Shown: positions 7,219 to 13,890 of the stretch, one piece after another
Layout of the letters: every line of letters starts with the position of its first letter
How positions within the stretch are numbered: the stretch's first letter is position 1
NCBI GenBank assembly: GCA_036382695.1
Contig: DASVHF010000071.1
Location: 1 to 34,973, forward strand
Reading direction: 5' to 3'
DNA from: DASVHF01 sp036382695
GTDB taxonomy: Bacteria > Patescibacteriota > Microgenomatia > Woykebacterales > RBG-16-39-9b
Length of the DNA stretch: 34,973 nucleotides
Notes under the pieces: generated by a model
What the model was told of the DNA's origin: nothing
The model's input: the letters and a program-made list of their open reading frames with translations, nothing else
The model's database searches: none
Made by a program: the position numbers and the translations under genes

Positions 7219-7247
7219 ATTATAACTTTTTGCTTTTCCCTAGTCAA
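7219..7247 (-). promoter_or_regulatory. near-consensus promoter of the tRNA-Glu gene
   Basis: TTGACT (7242-7247), a 17-nt spacer and a perfect TATAAT (7219-7224) on the minus strand, 13 nt upstream of the mature 5' end. Confidence 0.8.
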
Positions 7248-7253
7248 AATCCC

Positions 7254-7282
7254 TTGACAACCACTACAAAAAAAGGTACCTT
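7254..7282 (+). promoter_or_regulatory. promoter for the proline-rich gene
   Basis: TTGACA (7254-7259), a 17-nt spacer, then the weak -10 TACCTT (7277-7282). It is divergent from the tRNA promoter, with the two -35 boxes only 6 nt apart. A strong AAGGAGG at 7288-7294 lies 31 nt before the ATG at 7326, too far to serve it directly unless the leader folds. Confidence 0.45.
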
Positions 7283-7325
7283 AGTAAGGAAGGAGGCTGC
7301 CTTAGTTTCCTGTGGGTAATTCCTA

Positions 7326-8159
7326 ATGGCTGATATACCAACTGACCCAACAAAAAGCCAAGAACCGGCAAGTCCTGGAGGAACGGTTCCACCAGCGGAA
7401 ACTCCACCGGCTGCAGGCGTCGGCCAAGACCCTACCATACCATCAGTACCTAGTAGTGCCGCACCACAGCCACCAAACCCAAGCCCGCCACCACCACCAG
7501 TGCAACCAGAGCAAGCAACATCTATTCCTCTAGGAGGATTGCCTAGTGTTGAGCCACCACCTCCGTTTGATACGCCAACACAACCAAGCACCGATCCACC
7601 TCCACTAACCCCGACTGAGCCTACTTTTCCGGCGCCGCAAACACAACCAGAACCATTGGCACCACCGCCACCTCCACCTGACCCAGTAAGCCCACCTCTG
7701 CCGGAACCAACAACTCAGCCGCCATTTGAACCAATGAGTCAGCCTCAACCTGAGTCATCGACATCGCCAATGGAACCAATAGCCGGACCGGTGGACCCAA
7801 GCCCCCCACCACTAGCTACGCAGTCACAACCAACGATGCCAGGTCAAGCTCAACCTTTAAGTGCTGACGAAGTGGGCCCGCCTTGGATGCGAACCGATCC
7901 AAGTGTACGAGCTGCTCAGGATTCAGTAGCATCTGATATCGGGACGGCTGACGTAGCACCGGGCGTACAGACCCCTGAAGGTTCATTCCCTTGGCAAGCA
8001 CCTTCGGAAGAACCTAGCGCTCAAACTACACTTGAAGAGAGCGAGGCTGCTAGTGAAGGCCACTTCCCCGTGGTAATATTCGTAATTTTAGTACTAGGAA
8101 TTATTATCGCAATTGGGGTATTCCTCTTCACTCAAGGCGCACTTCCTTTTGGCGGTTAG
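7326..8159 (+). CDS. proline-rich disordered protein with C-terminal membrane anchor
   Basis: 277 residues. Residues 1 to about 200 are low-complexity, dominated by Pro with Thr, Gln, Ser and Glu in PPPP and QPxP runs, and are almost certainly disordered. Residues about 170-240 are less biased and acidic (GPPWMRTDPSV, ADVAPGVQTPEGSFPW). A single hydrophobic helix spans about 248-268 (PVVIFVILVLGIIIAIGVFL), followed by QGALPFGG, so the protein is tail-anchored. No catalytic domain is visible. Proline-rich tail-anchored or wall-spanning proteins are common in CPR genomes but uncharacterised. An in-frame stop at 7317-7319 makes the ATG at 7326 the first usable start. The GC content is raised by CCN codons rather than necessarily by transfer. 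Confidence 0.75.
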   Translation: MADIPTDPTKSQEPASPGGTVPPAETPPAAGVGQDPTIPSVPSSAAPQPPNPSPPPPPVQPEQATSIPLGGLPSVEPPPPFDTPTQPSTDPPPLTPTEPTFPAPQTQPEPLAPPPPPPDPVSPPLPEPTTQPPFEPMSQPQPESSTSPMEPIAGPVDPSPPPLATQSQPTMPGQAQPLSADEVGPPWMRTDPSVRAAQDSVASDIGTADVAPGVQTPEGSFPWQAPSEEPSAQTTLEESEAASEGHFPVVIFVILVLGIIIAIGVFLFTQGALPFGG

Positions 8160-8192
8160 ATAAAAAGTGCCTTACCTTTTAAGCAACCCTTC

Positions 8193-8876
8193 CTAACGAC
8201 CAAAATTTCTTACTTGATTGGCATAATCTTTCAGTGCTTTTTGCAATTGTCCTCCGTCAAAATCTGGCCATAAGGTGTCTGTAAAATATAACTCTGAATA
8301 CGCAGCTTGCCAAATTAGAAAATTAGAAAGTCTCCTGCGTCCCCCAGTTCTAATAACTAACTCGGGATCAGGTAAGTCAGCCGAATAAAGACCTTTTTCG
8401 AATTCTTCTTCCGTGAATTGTAAATTCTTTTCTGCTAGTCTCCTTGCTGCCCGTATTATCTCGGCTCTACCACCATAGTTTATAGCGAGATTTATCGTTG
8501 CCCGCTTGCCGCCGGAAAGCTGTTTTACTGCTCCTTTTATTGCTAGCCTTGTCACAACTGGCAAGGCTCCAATTTCTCCAAAAATATTTACTTTTACGCC
8601 ATTTTTCTTTAATCGCGGGATATGCTGTTTGATTCCTTCCTCTATTAGATTTAAAAGTCCAGCAATTTCTTCTCTAGTACGATTCTTGTAATTCTCGGTG
8701 GAAAGGGTATAGAAAGTCAGATATTTTATACCTACCCCAGCTGCATATTCGACCACTTTTATCAAAGCATCCACACCTTTCCGATGACCTTCAGTGGGTG
8801 AGAGACCTCGTCTTTTTGCCCAACGTCGGTTACCGTCCATGATTATTGCTACATGAGCTGGGGTGTTTTTTTTCAT
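8193..8876 (-). CDS. uppS: isoprenyl transferase (undecaprenyl diphosphate synthase-like)
   Basis: 227 residues. A cis-prenyltransferase that elongates farnesyl diphosphate with isopentenyl diphosphate to make the lipid carrier for peptidoglycan and surface glycans. Signature HVAIIMDGNRRWAKRRG at residues 8-24 with catalytic D14; TLSTENYKN for substrate binding; and RTGGRRRLSNFLIWQAAYSE with the C-terminal RxxRLSN and E motifs. Slightly shorter than E. coli UppS (253). The start ATG has no Shine-Dalgarno, and a TATAAT ends 9 nt upstream, so the transcript may be leaderless. It converges with the proline-rich gene (33-nt gap) and diverges from the Lon-like ATPase. It would support the polysaccharide genes further along. 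Confidence 0.94.
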   Translation of the reverse strand: MKKNTPAHVAIIMDGNRRWAKRRGLSPTEGHRKGVDALIKVVEYAAGVGIKYLTFYTLSTENYKNRTREEIAGLLNLIEEGIKQHIPRLKKNGVKVNIFGEIGALPVVTRLAIKGAVKQLSGGKRATINLAINYGGRAEIIRAARRLAEKNLQFTEEEFEKGLYSADLPDPELVIRTGGRRRLSNFLIWQAAYSELYFTDTLWPDFDGGQLQKALKDYANQVRNFGR

Positions 8877-8884
8877 AGATGTAA

Positions 8885-8933
8885 ATTATATCTCGCCAGA
8901 GAAACAATCGTCGAGATGTAATCGAAGACGATT
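8885..8933. promoter_or_regulatory. uppS promoter plus inverted repeat between divergent genes
   Basis: Minus-strand TATAAT at 8885-8890 lies within GGCGAGATATAAT, the box shared with the HD gene. AATCGTC (8906-8912) and GACGATT (8927-8933) form a perfect 7-bp inverted repeat with an inner TCGA...TCGA pair, placed where a regulator of either divergent gene could bind. Confidence 0.4.
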
Positions 8934-8978
8934 ATAACAATAGGGATCTGTTATCACAATTTCTTAAGCACAGATATT

Positions 8979-10154
8979 TTGACTAAAGACTCAGAAGCGG
9001 CTAAACTTAAGTTACCAAAGATGGAGCAGACTGCCCAAACCAAAATCAAACAACAACCCCCACAAATAAATAGCGGCCATTTTTCTGAAGAAGGCGGCGA
9101 AAGTTTACTGACTGAAATTAAAAATCTTCACAACCAGGTGCAAAGCACCGACCTCCCTCCCCAACTGAAAGAGGAGCTGAACCACTCATTAAACAGGCTA
9201 AACAGGGCCATGCAACACTCATTTTACCAAGCAGAGTTTGAACAAACTTCTAGATATATTGAATGGCTCGCTTCTGTACCTTGGATCAAAAGAAGTGAAG
9301 ATAATCTAGATCTATCAAAAGCTAAGGAGATTTTAAACAGTAACCACTATGGTTTGGACCAAATAAAAGAAAGGGTCTTAGAATATTTGGCTGTATTAAA
9401 ACTCCAGGCTGAAAAAGAAAAGTCAAATGTAGTCCGCCTTTCCCGCTCTCCAGTTCTGTGTTTTGTCGGACTCCCAGGGACTGGTAAAACCTCGCTGGGT
9501 GCTTCAATTGCAGAAAGTTTAAACAGAGCCTTTATTCGAATCCCAATGGGAGGTATGAGTACGCCACTTATCCTACGTGGTCAAACAAAATCTCTACCAG
9601 AAGCAGAACCAGGGATGATTATAAAAGGCTTGCGGCGGGCTGGAACTAAAAACCCCGTTATCTTACTGGACGAGATAGATTCGGTTGCTCAAGGAGCTGA
9701 AAGCGACATCATGGGAGTTTTGTTAGAACTACTTGATCCAGAACAAAATAGTACATTCACCGATTACTACATTGACCATCCATTTGATCTTTCAGAAGTA
9801 TTATTTATTTGCTCAGCCAATAAAATTGGTAACTTAACCGGAGCGGTGATGGATCGTCTCGAAGTAATAATTATGCCCCGTTACACTGATAACGACAAAG
9901 TCCATATCGGTCGAGACTATTTGCTACCCAAAGAATTAAGAAATGTGGGTTTGGAAGGCAGGCCGGTCAAGTTCGCGGATGATGTTTGGCCGGCCATTAT
10001 CAAGCCTTTCGGCTACGAAATTGATATCAGATCACTTCAGCGAACGATCAATGGAATTTTGCGAAAAGTAGCAAAAAGGTACGTGGAAGGACAGCTGAAC
10101 GAGGTTACGATTACTACCGCTAATTTGCCTGAATTCCTTCCAGAATTTGTTTAA
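8979..10154 (+). CDS. Lon-type AAA+ ATPase without substrate or protease domains
   Basis: 391 residues. From about residue 85 to the end it follows the Lon ATPase module: the YIEWLASVPW helix, LNSNHYGLDQIKERVLEYLAV, Walker A GLPGTGKT (164-171), Walker B ILLDEID (D231, E232), LLDPEQNSTFTDYY, sensor 1 SAN (N281), arginine finger MDRLEVI (R293) and the sensor-2 segment EIDIRSLQRT. It stops at LPEFLPEF, exactly where the Ser-Lys protease domain of Lon would begin, and lacks the roughly 300-residue N domain. The first 80 residues are Gln/Lys-rich and unrelated. It may be an unfoldase or chaperone, or may work with a separate protease. The TTG start at 8979 is uncertain; an ATG at 9021 is the alternative, and neither has a good Shine-Dalgarno. 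Confidence 0.85.
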   Translation: MTKDSEAAKLKLPKMEQTAQTKIKQQPPQINSGHFSEEGGESLLTEIKNLHNQVQSTDLPPQLKEELNHSLNRLNRAMQHSFYQAEFEQTSRYIEWLASVPWIKRSEDNLDLSKAKEILNSNHYGLDQIKERVLEYLAVLKLQAEKEKSNVVRLSRSPVLCFVGLPGTGKTSLGASIAESLNRAFIRIPMGGMSTPLILRGQTKSLPEAEPGMIIKGLRRAGTKNPVILLDEIDSVAQGAESDIMGVLLELLDPEQNSTFTDYYIDHPFDLSEVLFICSANKIGNLTGAVMDRLEVIIMPRYTDNDKVHIGRDYLLPKELRNVGLEGRPVKFADDVWPAIIKPFGYEIDIRSLQRTINGILRKVAKRYVEGQLNEVTITTANLPEFLPEFV

Positions 10155-10296
10155 ACATTGACCTAACTTCGCACCAACCCAAGAATTTCCTCACAAGCAC
10201 AAAGTTGGCTTAAAAGTCAATTGGAGATGAAACTTGAAAAAAAGTTTATTTTGTTGTATCCTATAATATCAATATTTCGGCCCGCTTAGAAAAATT

Positions 10297-11007
10297 ATGA
10301 TTTCTGTAGAAAATAAAACGCTTTTAGTCGTCGCCGCACATCCAGATGATGAAGTTCTCGGCTGTGGAGGCTTGATTAGCAAAATAAAAGAGGCAGGCGG
10401 GAAAGTCTTTATTCTGTTCCTCACCAATGGAACAACCAAAGATTTCTCTGCTCGGGGAGTTTCCACCGAGGTAGAAAGAGAGGAAGAAATCAAAAAAGTA
10501 GCCAAATCTCTGCATTTCGATGGCTACCGAATCGCTTTTCCAGGAGATGATTATCATTTAAAATTAGATCAAGTCCCCCAAAAACAAATTATCCATGAAA
10601 TAGAACGTGGAGAAAAAATTTCTTTGGAAACTACCAAACCAGATATCATTGCTCTACCGTTTTTTGGAGATTACAATCAAGATCACTCTGCTACTGCGAA
10701 GGCCGCATTTTCAGCTTGCCGACCATCTCTAAGGACTAAAAAATTTGTTCCGGATCTAATTCTAGCCTACGAGGAACCAACAGATTCTTGGTCCCTTGAG
10801 CCCCAAACTAAGCTTAATTTCTTTATAGAACTTGATGAAAGAGAGGTTGATGGTAAAATGAAAGCCTTAAGTTTATATCAAAGCCAGGTAAGAGGGAAGG
10901 GTCATCCGAGAAACCTTCAAGTTTTGAAGTCATTGGCTGTCATCCGCGGATCGATGATCGGTGCAGCTTTCGCTGAAGGTTTTTATTGCCATAAATTAAG
11001 AGCATGA
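10297..11007 (+). CDS. PIG-L/LmbE family N-acetylglucosamine deacetylase-like
   Basis: 236 residues. PIG-L family enzymes are zinc-dependent deacetylases acting on GlcNAc-containing lipids or sugars. The diagnostic AHPDDE is at residues 14-19 (H15, D17, D18), followed by VLGCGGLISK; the second metal-ligand region is NQDHSAT (H130). The ATG overlies no strong Shine-Dalgarno; a TATAAT at 10261-10266 may be the -10. The stop overlaps the WbqC-like gene (ATGA), so the two are co-translated. Such pairs occur in surface polysaccharide clusters, which suggests deacetylation of a sugar later modified by the WbqC partner; this is inference. Confidence 0.88.
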   Translation: MISVENKTLLVVAAHPDDEVLGCGGLISKIKEAGGKVFILFLTNGTTKDFSARGVSTEVEREEEIKKVAKSLHFDGYRIAFPGDDYHLKLDQVPQKQIIHEIERGEKISLETTKPDIIALPFFGDYNQDHSATAKAAFSACRPSLRTKKFVPDLILAYEEPTDSWSLEPQTKLNFFIELDEREVDGKMKALSLYQSQVRGKGHPRNLQVLKSLAVIRGSMIGAAFAEGFYCHKLRA

Positions 11008-11813
11008 GATACTCAGCTATCCAACCCCAATATTTTCCACGTCTGCATTATTTTGCCCGAATTTTAAATGCGGATATATTTATGATTCGCGATGACGTCC
11101 AATTTGTTCGGAAACATAAATACCCAAACGGCAAGACAGATAAATCATACCAGGCGGACACTCCAATAAAGCAGTCTTTTGGTACTTATCTCTTATCTGT
11201 CCCAACCAGACATGAGGGTAAAAACTCCCTCGCGAAAACAAAAATATCTTACGATCAACCCTGGCTAGAGAAACACCAAAAAACTTTGCAGTTTGTTCAT
11301 GGAAAATCTTTAAATTTTCATCGCTTACATCAAGAAATAAACGAACTTTTGAGCGCTAGGTACGAAAACTTAGCGGATTTAAATAACGCAACTATTTTTT
11401 GGGGAATTCTTCGTCTACTTGAGGAGCCAAAAATCACCACTGGCAAGCTTTCAATAGACTTTCTCAACAGTAAATTAAAAAATCAACGACTATTTCGTTT
11501 AAAAGAAATCAAAAAAGCTTCAGATAGTAAGGCGCTAAAAGCTAGTAAAAATCTAGGACCAAATGAAAAAATAATTGCCCTCTGTAAGGAAATTGGCGCA
11601 AATGAGGATTATTGCGGCGGAACAGCTCATACAGCTTATATGGACCCAGCACTTTTCAGAAAAAACGGAATAAAACTCACTGTTCAAGATTGGAAATGTA
11701 GGCAGTACCCACAACTGTTTACCAAACAAGTCGGCTTTATACCAAACCTCTCAATCATTGATCTTCTTATGAATGTCCCGAAAGATGAAGCTGTGAAAAT
11801 CATCAAAGGATAG
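11004..11813 (+). CDS. WbqC family protein
   Basis: 269 residues. The N-terminus IQPQYFPRLHYFARILNADI followed by MIRDDVQFVR is the WbqC-family signature (usually HQPNYLPWLGYF... DDVQF). Conserved later segments are NLGPNEKIIALCKEIGA and DYCGGTAHTAYMDPALFRKNGI. WbqC genes sit in O-antigen and other polysaccharide loci; their chemistry is not settled, so I do not assign a reaction. It is translationally coupled to the PIG-L deacetylase by an ATGA overlap and has normal family length. Confidence 0.85.
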   Translation: MRYSAIQPQYFPRLHYFARILNADIFMIRDDVQFVRKHKYPNGKTDKSYQADTPIKQSFGTYLLSVPTRHEGKNSLAKTKISYDQPWLEKHQKTLQFVHGKSLNFHRLHQEINELLSARYENLADLNNATIFWGILRLLEEPKITTGKLSIDFLNSKLKNQRLFRLKEIKKASDSKALKASKNLGPNEKIIALCKEIGANEDYCGGTAHTAYMDPALFRKNGIKLTVQDWKCRQYPQLFTKQVGFIPNLSIIDLLMNVPKDEAVKIIKG

Positions 11814-11931
11814 GAAGTCAACGCTCGCCAAACACCCCAAATACCCAACTGTAACATTTAACTACAGGTTTTATAAATGTATTATAATAGAGCCGGAGGT
11901 TTACATTAATCGGCTTTTTAGGAATATTCTA

Positions 11932-13143
11932 TTGTTGGTAGCAATACCGCTATTGACGTCTTCTTTGCTAGTAATTGGATGCCTCTATTCCAAATCAAAC
12001 ACTTCGATTAGTAATATAAAAGTTACCACGATAAAAGGACTAAAATACACCTATAAAGAAACGCTTCCAGATAATAATTTGGAAGCGGAAGGTGCTTTGA
12101 ATATCATAGCGTCTATCAAAGCGATGAATATTTTAGACAGAGTGTTTTCGACGTCTTCTGCAAATAACAGCACCAGAAAAGTGTTGGGCTGGATACCATT
12201 TTGGGACCAACAATCGGCCTTTGCTTCCTTCAAGCAGAACGTTGCTTCTTTCGATTACATTTCAGTCTTTTGGTATTTGCTCAGAAGTGACGGATCGGTA
12301 AATAAATATATTTATGCCTCTGACGATTCTTCCGTGATAAGTTTTGCTCACTCGAAAAAGGTAAAGGTCTTAGCTCTCGTTGCAAACCTACCGGATGAAG
12401 ATGAGAGAGGGAATTGGGACTCCAACCGAGTTGATAAAGTAATAAGTAGCAGCGCCTCAAGAAAAAAACATATCGTCGATTTAGTCACATTAGCAAAAAG
12501 TCGCGGTTTTGATGGAATCAACATTGATTATGAAGCTCTAAGAAAAGACCAAAAAGAAAATTTCACCGCTTTTATAAAAGAGCTTTCCTTCGCATTGCAC
12601 AAACACGGCAAGATCTTAGCAGTCGCCCTTCATCCAAAGATTACCGAAGGCGATCCTGCTTATTCTAACGGCTCCGAGGCCCAAGATTGGCGACAATTGT
12701 CCAAATATGCTGACCAACTCCACCTTATGACCTATGAGCAGCATTGGGAGGATTCTCCTCCTGGCCCAATTGCATCTATTCCGTGGGTTTCCTCGGTTTT
12801 AAATTACGCTAAGCAGCTGATCCCGGCTAACAAGCTTTTTGCAGGCGTTCCACTTTATGGTTACGGTTGGAGCAATACCCCAAAAGCAAAAGGTTTAACA
12901 TATCAGAACGTTCAGAGTTTGATCAGTCAATATAAACCAAAGGTTACCTGGGATCCTATCGCTCAAAGCCATCACTTTGGCTATAGAGCAGCTGGTGTGA
13001 CCCATTCAGTATGGTATGAAGATGACGCCAGCTTCAAGAAAAAAATGGAGTTGTTCAACTATCTTGGTATCTCCAACCTCGCCTTCTGGCGCCTCGGTGG
13101 CGAAGACACCCGCGTTTGGAATACTTTACGCAATTCCCCATAA
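11932..13143 (+). CDS. GH18 family glycoside hydrolase, predicted lipoprotein
   Basis: 403 residues from a TTG. Family 18 hydrolases act on chitin or peptidoglycan-type GlcNAc polymers with substrate-assisted catalysis. The active-site motif DGINIDYE is intact (D194, D199, catalytic E201), with flanking GWIPFW near residue 84, HLMTYE and GVPLYGYGW typical of the YaaH/spore-germination branch. The N-terminus is hydrophobic and ends in VIGC, a lipobox, so the enzyme is probably exported and lipid-anchored. The start is doubtful. TTG 11932 has AGGA 8 nt upstream but no basic residues in the signal. An in-frame ATT at 11905, preceded by GGAGGT, would add INRLFRNIL and make a classical signal peptide. 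TATAAT at 11883-11888 is a likely -10. Not part of the PIG-L operon (118-nt gap). Confidence 0.87.
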   Translation: MLVAIPLLTSSLLVIGCLYSKSNTSISNIKVTTIKGLKYTYKETLPDNNLEAEGALNIIASIKAMNILDRVFSTSSANNSTRKVLGWIPFWDQQSAFASFKQNVASFDYISVFWYLLRSDGSVNKYIYASDDSSVISFAHSKKVKVLALVANLPDEDERGNWDSNRVDKVISSSASRKKHIVDLVTLAKSRGFDGINIDYEALRKDQKENFTAFIKELSFALHKHGKILAVALHPKITEGDPAYSNGSEAQDWRQLSKYADQLHLMTYEQHWEDSPPGPIASIPWVSSVLNYAKQLIPANKLFAGVPLYGYGWSNTPKAKGLTYQNVQSLISQYKPKVTWDPIAQSHHFGYRAAGVTHSVWYEDDASFKKKMELFNYLGISNLAFWRLGGEDTRVWNTLRNSP

Positions 13144-13145
13144 CC

Positions 13146-13174
13146 TTGCACCGCTATAGGTTTTGTGGTACACT
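13146..13174 (+). promoter_or_regulatory. promoter of the Nudix gene
   Basis: TTGCAC (13146-13151), 17-nt spacer, TACACT (13169-13174). It begins three bases after the GH18 stop codon. Confidence 0.6.
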
Positions 13175-13212
13175 TCCTCCTCACTATTTCTCTTGTGAAA
13201 GGAGAGATCAGC

Positions 13213-13791
13213 ATGTCCGGCCTACCCGATAACGCAATGACGGCCTTCGGCAACGGCAAATTCATGAAGGTAATCTACTGGCCTTTCGCCAAACCCGACG
13301 GTTCAGTCGGCATCCAAAGTCGGGTGTTTCTCTGGAACGGTGCACTCGCAATCGCTCTGGATGAGAAGACTCATGAGGTCTACGTAGTTCGCCAGACAAG
13401 GGAGTCGCCAAAAGGCCAGATCGTCACGATCGAGCTGCCAGGAGGTGGGGTCGACCCAGGTGATAACCCGCGTCAAACTGCGATAAATGAATTGTTCGAA
13501 GAAGCCGGAGTATCTGCAGCCAAAGACGGGAAGGTAGTCCAGCTTTACGGTGATGATGGTATTCACCCCATCGACGGTCTAGCCTTTACCGACCAACATG
13601 CTTTTCTCTTTCTGAGCGGAAAGAGCCTGATGGAGCCAACAGGTGATGAGAATACCGAGGTAGCTACAATACCACTCTCAGAACTCATCGCGATGGACAA
13701 TCACAACGAATTCCGAGATCCGCTCAGCCCGTACGCTCTACGCCGAGCCCAGGACTGGCTACGCGAAAACCGGCCTGATCTACTGACGTAG
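13213..13791 (+). CDS. Nudix hydrolase (ADP-ribose pyrophosphatase-like)
   Basis: 192 residues from the ATG at 13213, chosen because AAAGGAGAG lies 8 nt upstream; a longer frame from 13165 would run through the promoter region. Nudix enzymes hydrolyse nucleoside diphosphates linked to another moiety. The Nudix box reads GGVDPGDNPRQTAINELFEE then AGV: the loop-helix-loop and the REUXEE glutamates are present, but the first Glu of the consensus is Asp (GDN) and the Arg before E is Asn. The preceding ELPGGGV and the VYVVRQTRESP strand resemble ADP-ribose pyrophosphatases. Its base composition is visibly GC-richer than its neighbours, and it has its own promoter and terminator, which suggests recent transfer. 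Confidence 0.87.
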   Translation: MSGLPDNAMTAFGNGKFMKVIYWPFAKPDGSVGIQSRVFLWNGALAIALDEKTHEVYVVRQTRESPKGQIVTIELPGGGVDPGDNPRQTAINELFEEAGVSAAKDGKVVQLYGDDGIHPIDGLAFTDQHAFLFLSGKSLMEPTGDENTEVATIPLSELIAMDNHNEFRDPLSPYALRRAQDWLRENRPDLLT

Positions 13792-13810
13792 AAACACCTG
13801 TCCACACCAG

Positions 13811-13846
13811 TCGCTCCGTTGGGTCATTAACCCGCGGAGCGATTTT
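13811..13846 (+). terminator. intrinsic terminator of the Nudix gene, with a second hairpin behind it
   Basis: TCGCTCCG (13811-13818) pairs with CGGAGCGA (13835-13842), with an inner GGG/CCC, followed by TTTT. A second hairpin CGTTC-GAA-GAACG (13860-13872), followed by TTATTTTCGTTTTT, may back it up and separates this gene from the convergent glycosyltransferase. Confidence 0.8.
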
Positions 13847-13890
13847 CGTAAGAAAACGTCGTTCGAAGAACGTTATTTTCGTTTTTAAGT

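Noticed and set aside
7065..7319. Open frame on the plus strand containing GGFEPPISWLRTRRPKPL
   Set aside because: This is the well-known antisense translation of a tRNA gene (tRNA-Glu at 7129-7205), not a protein gene.
7244..7591. Minus-strand frame rich in Gly opposite the proline-rich gene
   Set aside because: Gly codons are the complement of Pro codons; there is no ribosome-binding site and it overlaps the tRNA promoter region.
10225..10262. AAACTT/AAGTTT hairpin followed by ATTTT behind the Lon-like gene
   Set aside because: A six-pair stem made almost only of A-T pairs; could be a weak terminator but is not distinguishable from background.
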